Positions 14,958 through 23,257 of a stretch of DNA of 32,082 nucleotides are shown here, one piece after another. This DNA comes from Acidimicrobiaceae bacterium (GTDB taxonomy: Bacteria; Actinomycetota; Acidimicrobiia; Acidimicrobiales; RAAP-2): assembly GCA_003164275.1 (NCBI GenBank), contig PLSY01000191.1:1-32082 (forward strand), given 5' to 3'. The notes beneath the pieces were generated by a model that had not been told where the DNA came from, did not search any database, and worked only from the letters and a program-made list of their open reading frames with translations. Each line of letters begins with the position of its first letter. The first letter of the stretch is position 1. The translations under genes were made by a program, and so were the position numbers.

Positions 14958-16070
14958 TCAGAGCCGTATGAGGCGGTGAAGGGCGATCTCGCCGGGGATG
15001 CCACTGAGCTCGAAGGTTCCGATGGGGACCTCGGGCAGCTCGGCACCCTCGGCCACATCGGTGGTGGTCAGGACCTCCCCGGGCTTGGCCGTGTTCACCA
15101 CCCGGCTGGCCAGATTGACGGTCGGGCCGAAGATGTCACCGTCTCGGAGCATGACCGGTCCCCCGGCCAATCCCGCCCGGATCTGGGGAATCGTGGCATG
15201 GTCCTGGAAGGCGTCGGCCAGGTCGAGGGCGATCGATGATGCCGAGAAGGCATCCGGTGCCGTGTACATGATCTCATCGCCGATCAGCTTGACGAGGCGG
15301 CCGCCTCCCTCGGTGATCGTCTCGAGGCAGATGCGCTCGAAGTCCGAGAGGATGGCGCTGAACTCGGTCATGTCGAGCTTCTCGCCCATTTCGGTCGAGC
15401 CCACCAGGTCCACGAAGCCCACGACCAGCTGTCGTGTCTCGAAGCCGGCTCCGTCGACTCGGGCCTCGTCAGAGGCCGATCGCTGGGCGATGAGCAGCTG
15501 TTGGCGCAACAGACCGTCGAGGGCCGGCACGACCGAGTCGAGCAGCGAGGCGGCCTCCACATTGGCCCGAGCCAGGCTGAGCCCAACCGAGTCCTGGGTG
15601 CGGGCGGCGGGTGCCACGTTGACCAGGAACGACGACAGCACCGCGTCGGCGATACGGGCCATGGCCGAGCCGAGCACCCTTGAGATCTGGATACAGGCCT
15701 CGTCACCGAAGATGACACCCACTTTGGTCATGGCAGAGGCGAAGGAGACGAAGCCCTCGTTGAACATCGGCACTTCCGGCTCCGGGTCGGGGATACCGGC
15801 CGCCAAGGCCAGATTGCGAATGGTCTGGATGTCCAGACCCGCCTGGTCGGCAACCTCTTCGAGGGTCAGCGATACTCGTCCCCGGATGGTGAGAAGCCCG
15901 GCCAGTTCCGGAAGTGAGTCCTTGAAGGTTACGAGCTCAGCGTCCGATGCCCCGAGCTCTGAGGACAGATACTCCAAGAGCTCGAGTCGTTTCGGTGCGT
16001 CCGGGCCGAGCGGCTCATAGGCGCCTTGTCGCTGTAGTCGGTCTAAGTCCACTGACAAGAACGTACACAC
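14958..16070 (-). CDS. Class III adenylate cyclase with N-terminal regulatory domain (Rv1264-like)
   Basis: The 370-residue protein has an N-terminal helical domain (about 20-200) with LTLEEVADQAGL, resembling the autoinhibitory domain of mycobacterial Rv1264, and a C-terminal class III cyclase domain. Catalytic features are present: metal Asp221 (FVDLVGST), Lys261 and Asp265 (LVKLIGDEIM), Asp312 in DGDIFGPTVNLASRV, and Asn319 and Arg323 of the transition-state pair. The Lys/Asp combination favours ATP, so it probably makes cyclic AMP as a homodimer in the cytosol. In Rv1264 the N-terminal domain confers pH sensitivity; whether that holds here is unknown. The start is a GTG at 16070 without clear ribosome site; GTG at 16052 is an alternative. 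It is divergent from the SDR gene. Confidence 0.88.
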   Translation of the reverse strand: MCTFLSVDLDRLQRQGAYEPLGPDAPKRLELLEYLSSELGASDAELVTFKDSLPELAGLLTIRGRVSLTLEEVADQAGLDIQTIRNLALAAGIPDPEPEVPMFNEGFVSFASAMTKVGVIFGDEACIQISRVLGSAMARIADAVLSSFLVNVAPAARTQDSVGLSLARANVEAASLLDSVVPALDGLLRQQLLIAQRSASDEARVDGAGFETRQLVVGFVDLVGSTEMGEKLDMTEFSAILSDFERICLETITEGGGRLVKLIGDEIMYTAPDAFSASSIALDLADAFQDHATIPQIRAGLAGGPVMLRDGDIFGPTVNLASRVVNTAKPGEVLTTTDVAEGAELPEVPIGTFELSGIPGEIALHRLIRL

Positions 16071-16252
16071 CGGTGGCGCCGCGCACGGCGTTGGCTGCCC
16101 GGCTCGGTGTCACCCCAGCCGACTCCGGTCTTGGTGATGCGTCCCGTTCCACCGTGTGGGAAAGTCGGTCCAGTCGAACGGGCCGTAGGTGGTGCGACGA
16201 TGGCCGGGTCAGGCTTCCTGAGGCCGAGCCTGTTGATCAAGGGGGTGGTGGA

Positions 16253-17011
16253 ATGGCGCCAGGACGACTTGAGGGGAAGGTGTCGGTCATCACCGGCGCG
16301 GCGCGCGGGCAGGGCGAGGCCATCGCCCGGACGTTCGCCGCCGAGGGCTCCAAAGTGGTGCTCTGTGATGTGCTGGACCGAGATGGAGAGTCGGTGGCGG
16401 CGTTGATCGGGGGCTTGGCCACCTACCGCCATCTCGATGTCACCGATGAGAGCGGTTGGCAGTCCCTGATCGAATGGTGTGACGACACTCTCGGGGGCGT
16501 GACGGTCCTGGTGAACAACGCAGGCATCATTCGCGCCGCGCCGTTGGAGAAGACCACGCTCAGCGACTACCGAGCCGTCGTCGAGGTCAACCAGGTCGGG
16601 TGCTTCCTCGGCATGCGCTCGGTCATCAAGTCCATGCGACAAGCCGGAGGCGGATCGATCATCAACACCTCCTCGGTGGCCGGACTGCACGGGACCAACG
16701 GGGTCATCGCCTACTCGGCGAGCAAGTACGCCATCAGGGGAATGACGAGGTCTGCCGCCCTGGAACTGGGCGCCGACGGCATCAGGGTCAACTCCATCCA
16801 CCCGGGCACCATCGACACCCCGATGGTGAACACCGAAGAGTTTGCTCACGTGGACAGGGACGCCTACTTCGGGGCCATCCCGGCGAGGAGGATCGGCGAG
16901 CCGAGGGACGTTGCCATGCTGGCCCTGTTCCTCGCCTCGGATGAGAGTGCCTACTGCACCGGATCCGAGTTCATCGTCGACGGTGGATCGTCGACCGGGA
17001 CGAGGGTGTGA
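16253..17011 (+). CDS. Short-chain dehydrogenase/reductase (SDR)
   Basis: The 252-residue protein is a classical SDR. The cofactor loop is TGAARGQGEAIA (TGxxxGxG), the structural NNAG motif is in VLVNNAGII, the catalytic Ser is in IINTSSVAGL, and the Tyr/Lys pair is in YSASKYA. The PGTIDTPMV segment follows. The Asp at the end of the second strand (LCDVLDRDGES) favours NAD(H). The TGAARGQG loop is typical of actinobacterial 3-alpha/20-beta-hydroxysteroid or carveol dehydrogenase-like SDRs, so a steroid or terpenoid alcohol is plausible but unproven. The ATG at 16253 follows GGGGGTGG. It precedes a second SDR 84 bases downstream, possibly an operon. Confidence 0.92.
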   Translation: MAPGRLEGKVSVITGAARGQGEAIARTFAAEGSKVVLCDVLDRDGESVAALIGGLATYRHLDVTDESGWQSLIEWCDDTLGGVTVLVNNAGIIRAAPLEKTTLSDYRAVVEVNQVGCFLGMRSVIKSMRQAGGGSIINTSSVAGLHGTNGVIAYSASKYAIRGMTRSAALELGADGIRVNSIHPGTIDTPMVNTEEFAHVDRDAYFGAIPARRIGEPRDVAMLALFLASDESAYCTGSEFIVDGGSSTGTRV

Positions 17012-17095
17012 GGCCGTCTGCATGACTGTCGTGTCGTCGTACTAGCCGAGGTCGCCGAAGCGTCGGCGGCCAGAGATCGTGGGGGTTGTTGAACA

Positions 17096-17854
17096 GTGTC
17101 GGACTTCGAAGGGAAGGTGGCCCTTGTCACCGGGGCGTCGAGCGGTATCGGTGAGGCGACGGCGAAGGCCTTCGCCGACCACGGGGCAAAGGTGCTTCTC
17201 GCCGACGTCGATGTCGAGCGGGGCCAGGCGGTGGCAGCTCAGATCAGAGAAGCGGGAGGTGAGGCGTCCTTCGTCAAAACGGATGTCAGTAACGCGGCCG
17301 AGGTGAAAGCCATGGTGGCTACCGCCATCGAGCGGTACGGGCGGCTGGATCTCGCCCATAACAACGCAGGGATCGTCGGTGGAGGAGCGACCGTCGTCGA
17401 TATGCCCGAAGAGACCTGGGGCAGGGCCATCGCCGTGATGCTCACCGGGGTCTTCCTCTGTCTCAAGTACGAGATTCCGGTCATGCTCGACAGCGGCGGG
17501 GGAGCCATCGTCAACACGTCATCGGGAGCCGGTCTCATCGGGTTTCCGGCCATGGCGGACTATGTGTCAGCCAAGCACGGCGTGATCGGACTGACCAAGA
17601 CGGCCGCACTCGAGTTCGCTACTTCAGGAATCCGCATCAACGCCATCTGCCCGGGCACGGCCCGGTCGAAGATGGTCAACGACTGGATCGGTGGGAATCC
17701 GGACCAGGAGGCAGAAGTCGCCGGGCTGCACCCCATCGGGCGTATCGCCGAGGCCGAGGAGATTGCCAACGGGGTGATGTGGCTGTGCTCGGATGCCGCC
17801 TCGTTCATGATCGGCCACGCCCTGGTCATAGACGGCGGCTACACCATCCAATAG
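17096..17854 (+). CDS. Short-chain dehydrogenase/reductase (SDR), second copy
   Basis: The 252-residue protein is a classical SDR with TGASSGIGEATA (cofactor loop), AHNNAGIVG (NNAG), IVNTSSGAGL (catalytic Ser) and YVSAKHGV (Tyr and Lys). The DVDVERG stretch after strand two suggests NAD(H). The C-terminal FMIGHALVIDGGYTIQ is the usual dimer/tetramer strand. It starts at a GTG with GGGGGTTG upstream. It follows another SDR but is not a recent duplicate: the two differ in most variable positions. The stop codon lies in the first copy of an 18-bp tandem repeat and the gene converges with a VOC gene. The substrate is unknown. Confidence 0.92.
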   Translation: MSDFEGKVALVTGASSGIGEATAKAFADHGAKVLLADVDVERGQAVAAQIREAGGEASFVKTDVSNAAEVKAMVATAIERYGRLDLAHNNAGIVGGGATVVDMPEETWGRAIAVMLTGVFLCLKYEIPVMLDSGGGAIVNTSSGAGLIGFPAMADYVSAKHGVIGLTKTAALEFATSGIRINAICPGTARSKMVNDWIGGNPDQEAEVAGLHPIGRIAEAEEIANGVMWLCSDAASFMIGHALVIDGGYTIQ

Positions 17855-17887
17855 TCCCGAGCCTCCCACTAGTCCCGAACCTCACAC
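17852..17887. repeat. 18-bp tandem repeat spanning two convergent stop codons
   Basis: TAGTCCCGAGCCTCCCAC (17852-17869) is followed directly by TAGTCCCGAACCTCACAC (17870-17887), 16 of 18 bases identical. The first copy begins with the SDR stop TAG; the second contains the complement of the VOC stop TGA (17882-17884). The duplication therefore forms the whole junction of the two convergent genes. Confidence 0.85.
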
Positions 17888-18667
17888 CTGTGCGCCCCTC
17901 CGGAGTTTGAACACGGCACCAGCGGGGTCCTTCACCGTGGCCATCCGTCCGTACGGGGTGTCGGTTGGGGCCTCCAGTACCGAGCCCCCGAGCGAGGTCA
18001 CCTCGGAGGTGGTTGCATCGATGTCGGCCACCTCCCAGTAGGTGACCCAATAGGAGGGCATGTCGTCTGGGAGGAACCCGGCGGCATCCATGATCCCGCC
18101 CAGTTCGACGTCCGGATCACCGGGGTTGTGGAAGGTGGTGTACCTGAACTCGTCGCTCTCGAACACGGTGTTCGTGCCCAAGTGGAAGACCGTGCGGTAG
18201 AACTCGAGGGCCGTCGTGTAGCCCTTCGTGTGGAGCTCGAACCAGCTCGGAGCGCCGGGCTCGTCCAGCACGGTGAACCCGGGGAACGTTTCGGGCTGCC
18301 AGGCACCGAGGTGCGCACCGGTCGGGTCGGCGAAGACGACCTGGGTTCCGAGGTCGGCGACGGGCATGGGCGGCCCGACGATCTGGGCGCCGCCGGACTC
18401 GGCACTCGAGGTTGTCTTTCCGATGTCGTCGGTGGACAGGTAGATCTTCCAGGTGTCGTTGGCCTTCATGTCCCCCATGTCCCCCATGCCACCGGCCACC
18501 GGCACACCGTCTCTCGTGAACATGAAGTAGCCCCCGAACTCCGGGCTCGGCTCCTCGGCCACCCAGCCAAAGAGCGCACTGTAGAACTGGCGACTGCCCT
18601 CGACGTCCGAGGTCCAAAGATCGGTCCAGCACGGGGCTCCGATGGGTGCGTTCTCTCGAGTGGGCAT
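17882..18667 (-). CDS. Two-domain VOC (glyoxalase/bleomycin-resistance-fold) protein
   Basis: The 261-residue protein holds two VOC modules. The first starts APCWTDLWTSDVEGSRQFY and ends VVFADPTGAHLGAWQP; the second starts PSWFELHTKGYTTALEFY and ends MATVKDPAGAVFKLRRG. This resembles the actinobacterial 27-kDa VOC proteins sometimes called hydroxylases, in which the two modules make one metal site. The reaction is unknown. The ATG at 18667 has AGAGGAG upstream, so the frame's longer opening (to 19075) is rejected: it would run antisense into the DUF2252 gene and is Pro/Arg/Ser-rich. The 18668-18866 gap upstream contains a TGG-rich low-complexity stretch at about 18680-18712 and no gene. Confidence 0.9.
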   Translation of the reverse strand: MPTRENAPIGAPCWTDLWTSDVEGSRQFYSALFGWVAEEPSPEFGGYFMFTRDGVPVAGGMGDMGDMKANDTWKIYLSTDDIGKTTSSAESGGAQIVGPPMPVADLGTQVVFADPTGAHLGAWQPETFPGFTVLDEPGAPSWFELHTKGYTTALEFYRTVFHLGTNTVFESDEFRYTTFHNPGDPDVELGGIMDAAGFLPDDMPSYWVTYWEVADIDATTSEVTSLGGSVLEAPTDTPYGRMATVKDPAGAVFKLRRGAQV

Positions 18668-18866
18668 GGCGCTCCTCTGTGGGTGGATGGTTGGGTGGCT
18701 GGCTGGGCTGGAAACGGGTGCCGACCCGTAGATGGTCACAGCCGTCCCTTGACCACACGCTGCCAGAACGCGGACGCCGAAGCAACGGGCAAGGCAACCA
18801 GTCGAACGGCATCCGCCTCGGTGCGGGCCGTACCGGTGTGCGGCTCCCCTCCGGGACGGCCGCCGG

Positions 18867-20336
18867 TCATATGCCGGTGATCGCCTCCAGGCGTCCTTTG
18901 TCCACGGCCTCGGCGAAGGCCTCGTAGTCTCGCTCGTTCTGGTCGGCGTAGTCGGAGGAGAAGTTGGCGACCGCCCGGTCGAACGCGTCCCCCTTGCCGA
19001 GATACGAGGCGATGGCCACCCGGTCACCCGAGCGGGCATGGGCCCGGGCGAGGGTCTGGCCGCAGACCCTCGCATAGAGCGTGGCCCCGGGTACCCGGAT
19101 GGTCTCGACGTTGACCGAGCCCTTCCAGTCGTGGAGCTGACGGAGATAGAAATCGCGGGTCTGGCCGTCGTAGTCAGGGACCCGCTGCCAGCCGAGGAAG
19201 ATGTCGCTCGCCGCCTGCATCATTCGCTGGCCGCGCACCACCCGCTCCCCGTGGTTGGCATAGACGCTCGGGGCCAGATGGCGCTCGAGCACCGAGGCCT
19301 GGGCCTCTTTGGCCTGGAGGATCAGCGGGTCGCTGTGGTCGCGGCCCAGCAGCAACAGGACCCATGCCCGGGTCCCGACACTGCCCACGCCCACAACCTT
19401 TCGGGCCATGTGGACGTAGCGGTACTCCTCGAGGGGATGGTGATGGTGGAGCAGGGTCTCTTGGTACGACTGGAGGAGGTCCCGCATGTTCTCCTCGGTG
19501 TCCTCACGCTGGCGTCCTTGAGGGGCGAGGTCCTCGACGGGGACGATGAGAGGGGGATCGGCCTTGAAGCGCAGCTCGCCGTCGACCTCTGCGACCAGCT
19601 TGGAGAACACCCGCATGCTGTCCCTGGTGCGGGCCTTGGCGATGTTCCGCTCGGTCCGCTGGACCTCCTTGGCACCGGCGAGCTTGTCCTCCTTCTTGGT
19701 CCGGATCCACTCGAGGATGGTGTCGGCGTCCAGCCGGTCGTACCAGGCAGCGAGGGTCGGCATGCCCGCCGACTTCCGCATCTGGTCTCGATAGCCGGAC
19801 ACGGCGGATGCGGCCACGTCCCGGCTCTCGGTGGGGGTGAAGCCCCGGTGGCGACCACAGATCTCGAAGCTGGCGGCCAGGCGCTTGACGTCCCACTCCC
19901 AGGGCCCGGGAAGGGTCTCGTCGAAGTCGTTGATGTCGAAGATCATCTCGCGCTCGGGGGTCCCGAACACCCCGAAGTTGGACAGGTGGGCATCGCCGCA
20001 CAGCTGGACGGTGATCCCCGAGGTGGGTGTCGGGGCAAGATCCTCCGCCATGATGGCCGCCGCCCCTCGATAGAAGGTGAAGGGCGACACCAGCATGCGC
20101 CCGTAGCGGATCGGAACCAGCTCGGGAACCCGGGTGGCGGCCTGCTGTTCGAGCAGGGCTATTGGGTCGCTGCGATCGGCGGCCGGGACCCAGTTTGCGT
20201 GGGCCGAACGGGGCGTTCGGCTCCGTGCCGTGCGGCCGATGGCCGCCCGCTCTTCGAATGTCGGCCCGGTCAGTCGGTCAGCCTTGCCCGACGGCCTCGC
20301 CGCCCCGTCGTCCGTCTCGGTCTCGATCCAGGTCAC
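18867..20336 (-). CDS. DUF2252 family protein
   Basis: The 489-residue protein matches the DUF2252 pattern: RVPELVPIRYGRMLVSPFTF YRGAA near the start, then QLCGDAHLSNFGVFG (residues 112-125) and IFDINDFDETLPGPWEWDVK (132 onward). These resemble the catalytic loop and metal-binding motif of kinase-like folds, and the family is distantly related to APH-type phosphotransferases, but no reaction has been shown. The frame opens at a GTG at 20360, but the GTG at 20336 overlaps the upstream stop as GTGA and has AGAGAG before it, so 20336 is preferred. It is thus translationally coupled to the large LPG-synthase-like membrane protein and probably acts with it. Confidence 0.85.
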   Translation of the reverse strand: MTWIETETDDGAARPSGKADRLTGPTFEERAAIGRTARSRTPRSAHANWVPAADRSDPIALLEQQAATRVPELVPIRYGRMLVSPFTFYRGAAAIMAEDLAPTPTSGITVQLCGDAHLSNFGVFGTPEREMIFDINDFDETLPGPWEWDVKRLAASFEICGRHRGFTPTESRDVAASAVSGYRDQMRKSAGMPTLAAWYDRLDADTILEWIRTKKEDKLAGAKEVQRTERNIAKARTRDSMRVFSKLVAEVDGELRFKADPPLIVPVEDLAPQGRQREDTEENMRDLLQSYQETLLHHHHPLEEYRYVHMARKVVGVGSVGTRAWVLLLLGRDHSDPLILQAKEAQASVLERHLAPSVYANHGERVVRGQRMMQAASDIFLGWQRVPDYDGQTRDFYLRQLHDWKGSVNVETIRVPGATLYARVCGQTLARAHARSGDRVAIASYLGKGDAFDRAVANFSSDYADQNERDYEAFAEAVDKGRLEAITGI

Positions 20337-22774
20337 AGATACTCTCTCTTTCGCATCCACATGAGGGTGAACCAGCCCCAGATGGGGGGCAGGTAGGAGG
20401 TGAACAGGCGCTGGATGAACACCGCGGCGGTGGCGTCGGCCTCGGATACTCCGGCTGCGGTCAGCCCGAGGATCATGCCCGCCTCGACCACCCCCATGCC
20501 GCCGGGCGATGGGGAGATACCCCCGATGATGGCCGCCAGGGTAATGACGACGATCAGAGTGGGCAGCCTCAAGTGGTCATCGAAGGCCCGCAGGGAGACC
20601 GACAGGGCCATGGCGACCAGAAGCTCGTTGGCCAGCGAGCCGCCCAAGAGCTGCACCAGCTTTCGTGGTGTGCGGGCGACGATCCTCAGGTTCCCCCACA
20701 TGTCCTTGAGCCTCGGAACCAACTTGGCCGACAAGAGGGTACGCAGCTTGGCCACCGCCAGGACCAGGCCGATGACGACTCCGACCAGCACCACCAAGGC
20801 GAGGATGATCCACACCAGCTTCGAGTCCCCACCGGACTCGGGGGTCCGCTCGATGTGGATCGTCCCCCAGGCGAAGGGCAACGACACGAGGAACAACACC
20901 GTCGTGGCAATCCAGCTGGCCGTGGCCACGATGGCCCCCGAGCTCAAGGCCACTGACGAGTCGTAGCCCTGCTGCTGGAAGAACCGCACTCGGGTGGCGA
21001 ACACGGCGGGAGTGCCGCCGGCCAGGGAGCTGAAGCAGTTGGCCACCTCGACGGCGATGACCCGCGCCAGGGGAAGGGAGCCGGCCACACTGCCCAGGTC
21101 CTCGACGGCAGTGGCGATGAAGGCCGATTGGGACACGAGGAAGGCGACGACCACCCAGAGCCAGTCGGCACCGATCACCGTGTCGAAGGACTGCGAGACG
21201 TCGATAAGCACTCCGATGAGGGCCCAGCCACCGATCATGGTGCCGATGACCATGATCAGCGTCGGCCAACTCACCCGCCTGGGCTCCACCAGCTTGGGTA
21301 CGTCGATCGACCCTGCCTCGGCGGCCCGTCGTCGGACGTCCTCGAGGAGCTTGCCGGAACCCCGGAGCCCCCGGCCGAGGGACGAGTCGAGACTGGCCTT
21401 CCGGAGATGACGGAGGGCGCCGGCCAGGATGTCGGGGGGAAGGTACCCGGCGGCGGCCGCCGCGGCCCGGTCGGCGCCGACGACCAGCGCCGTGATGGCG
21501 ATGAGACCGGCGAGGTCCCGGTCGAGCTGGTTCACCGAGCCGTGCGAGGCGGCCTCCCGGAACTCCATCAGCACTGTGGTGGAGGAGGCCGCGTCGACCA
21601 GCACCGCCTCGCCGTTGATGGCCCCGTGGCCGATTCGGGCGTCCCGCAGGATCAGGAACTGGCGGTAGAGGTCATGGAGCACTCCGTCGCTCACGTCGGA
21701 TGCGTCGCACTCGGACAGCAGCTTGCCGGCCGGCACCCGCGAGACGAGCAGGGCATCCCTGGAGACACCGGCAACGCCGGCCTCCAGGATCTCGGGCACA
21801 GCGACCCCGGCCTGGCCCGCCCGCAGCGTGAGGTAGGCCTCGTGCTCGACCTGCTGCAACCGGGTGACGGTGAGGCTTGGTCCCGAGTCTCGGTACAGGA
21901 GGAATCGGCCGAGCTTGGTCAGTATCTTGGCGTCGGCGGCGTCGCGTCCGTAGACCGAGACGCCGAGGCGCCGGCCCGCGCCGCCATCACCGTCGGTGGC
22001 CTGGTACTTGGCCACGCCCCACACCTGGCCGGCGACTGGCCGGAGGTCGGTCGAGTGGATGCCCACGCCATCGAGCAGGACCCGCACCTCGTCAACCGAG
22101 GGAAGGCCGAGGGGTGAGCCCATCACCAGATGGACGAGGGCAGTCGCACCCCACCCGATGGCCAGGCTCCCGAGGACGTTGACCGGAAGGCCGTGTCCCC
22201 CAACGGCCGCCGCCATGGCCACCAGCGCGACGAACACCTCGACGAGGCGTTGGAACCCTCTCGACAGGTACGGCAGGGCGGCCGTGGCCACAGCCATGAA
22301 GGCGGCGATCTGGAGCACGGGGAAGCGCAGGTGGTAGCCCTCGATCAGCACGCCCGCCGGTCGCCCGCCGGTGCTTCCGAGCACCAAGATGAGGATCCCG
22401 GAGACCGCGGCGGCGATCACGATGCTCATGACGATGTCCCGGGCGACCTCCAACCGTCGTGCCAGGAGGGCGAGGGCGACGACCACGAAGGTGAGCCCGA
22501 ACGCGCCCACGTCGTAGACGACAGTAACCAGCCAGACGATGCTGAATGGCGCCGGGTGGATGACCTGGACGATGGCCCGGTCGATGCGCCCGTTGTACCG
22601 GATGACCAGGACACAGGCCACGAGGGCGGCCACGGCCACGAAGAGGCGGATCCCGTCGCTCCCACGCCTGCGTCGTTGTCCGTCACCGATGGGGGCAAAG
22701 ACGATGGACCGCCAGCTCCGAAGCGCGCCCGGGCCTGGACTCGCCTCGGGACTGTCCACCTCCGGGTGAGCCAT
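20333..22774 (-). CDS. Fusion membrane protein: PAP2-like, kinase-like and LPG-synthase TM domains
   Basis: The 813-residue protein has three parts. Residues about 45-220 form membrane helices of PAP2-phosphatase type, but the catalytic motifs look lost (FPVLQIA at 151-157 where FPSGHA-like is expected; HGLPVNVLG at 194-202 where HxxxD is expected). Residues about 250-465 resemble a kinase lobe pair (VSVYGRDA, HGAINGEAVLVD at 383-394, VLMEF at 401-405), also with altered catalytic residues. Residues about 503-813 are the UPF0104/LPG-synthase flippase-like region with SPSPGGMGVVEAGM near the end. The ATG at 22774 is chosen, with GGAGGTAGG upstream at somewhat long spacing; the frame stays open to 22945 but that stretch is Pro/Ser-rich. 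Likely role: lipid translocation or envelope regulation, inferred. Confidence 0.82.
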   Translation of the reverse strand: MAHPEVDSPEASPGPGALRSWRSIVFAPIGDGQRRRRGSDGIRLFVAVAALVACVLVIRYNGRIDRAIVQVIHPAPFSIVWLVTVVYDVGAFGLTFVVVALALLARRLEVARDIVMSIVIAAAVSGILILVLGSTGGRPAGVLIEGYHLRFPVLQIAAFMAVATAALPYLSRGFQRLVEVFVALVAMAAAVGGHGLPVNVLGSLAIGWGATALVHLVMGSPLGLPSVDEVRVLLDGVGIHSTDLRPVAGQVWGVAKYQATDGDGGAGRRLGVSVYGRDAADAKILTKLGRFLLYRDSGPSLTVTRLQQVEHEAYLTLRAGQAGVAVPEILEAGVAGVSRDALLVSRVPAGKLLSECDASDVSDGVLHDLYRQFLILRDARIGHGAINGEAVLVDAASSTTVLMEFREAASHGSVNQLDRDLAGLIAITALVVGADRAAAAAAGYLPPDILAGALRHLRKASLDSSLGRGLRGSGKLLEDVRRRAAEAGSIDVPKLVEPRRVSWPTLIMVIGTMIGGWALIGVLIDVSQSFDTVIGADWLWVVVAFLVSQSAFIATAVEDLGSVAGSLPLARVIAVEVANCFSSLAGGTPAVFATRVRFFQQQGYDSSVALSSGAIVATASWIATTVLFLVSLPFAWGTIHIERTPESGGDSKLVWIILALVVLVGVVIGLVLAVAKLRTLLSAKLVPRLKDMWGNLRIVARTPRKLVQLLGGSLANELLVAMALSVSLRAFDDHLRLPTLIVVITLAAIIGGISPSPGGMGVVEAGMILGLTAAGVSEADATAAVFIQRLFTSYLPPIWGWFTLMWMRKREYL

Positions 22775-22998
22775 TCGGGTCCGACCTACCTCCGAGTCAG
22801 CGGGCACCGTTGCCCCGGTCGGCAACGATACCCCTGGGAGCCCGAGGGCTGAGAAGGTGGGCGGAGTCGGCGTCATCGGTCGGGCCGATGACCACGGGCC
22901 CCGCGAGGATGAAGTCCTCCCAACCTCACTCGGTTGCCGCCACATGCTTGATGAGCCCTCCGAGACAGAGCCGACCCGCCGAGTATCTGGACTGGCCG
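22775..22998. other. Upstream region of the LPG-synthase-like gene
   Basis: This stretch should hold the promoter of the minus-strand fusion gene. Open frames extend through it on both strands but lack convincing protein character. An alternative ATG for the fusion protein lies at 22876 (minus) without a clear ribosome site. Confidence 0.3.
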
Positions 22999-23121
22999 AT
23001 GATGGCGCTCAGCGCCACGGAGCCGGAGTCCGAGGTACTGTCGCCTCCAGAGCTGGTCGCCCGCATCCGCGAGCGGATCAACCGGTTCGGCCGGGCCGTG
23101 CGGGATCCCGAACCGTCGTGA
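22999..23121 (+). CDS. Possible 40-aa protein or gene fragment
   Basis: From an ATG pair at 22999/23002 the frame gives a short acidic start (ALSATEPESEV), then an amphipathic charged helix (LSPPELVARIRERINRFGRAV) and the end RDPEPS. About nine in ten third positions are G or C, which is coding-like. The frame is open further upstream (ATG at 22951), so this could be the tail of a larger lost gene. No good ribosome site is seen before either ATG. The family is not recognised. Confidence 0.3.
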   Translation: MMALSATEPESEVLSPPELVARIRERINRFGRAVRDPEPS

Positions 23122-23170
23122 CCCTTGGCTGCCGGTCCGGGCTGCTGGCCGAGCGGGGCAACGGCGAAGC

Positions 23171-23200
23171 CCGAGGACTCCCGAGGACTCCCGAGGGGTC
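23171..23200. repeat. Three-copy 10-bp tandem repeat
   Basis: CCGAGGACTC occurs at 23171-23180 and 23181-23190, followed by the variant CCGAGGGGTC at 23191-23200. It lies in the gap before the VOC gene at 23258 and does not overlap any supported gene. Confidence 0.8.
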
Positions 23201-23257
23201 CGAGGGACCTCCCTTCGTCTCGAACTGGTCAAGCACAATCGACAAAGGAGAGGTGCC

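Noticed and set aside
19038..20396. Plus-strand open frame of 452 codons
   Set aside because: Antisense to DUF2252, which has conserved motifs; the plus frame lacks domain character.
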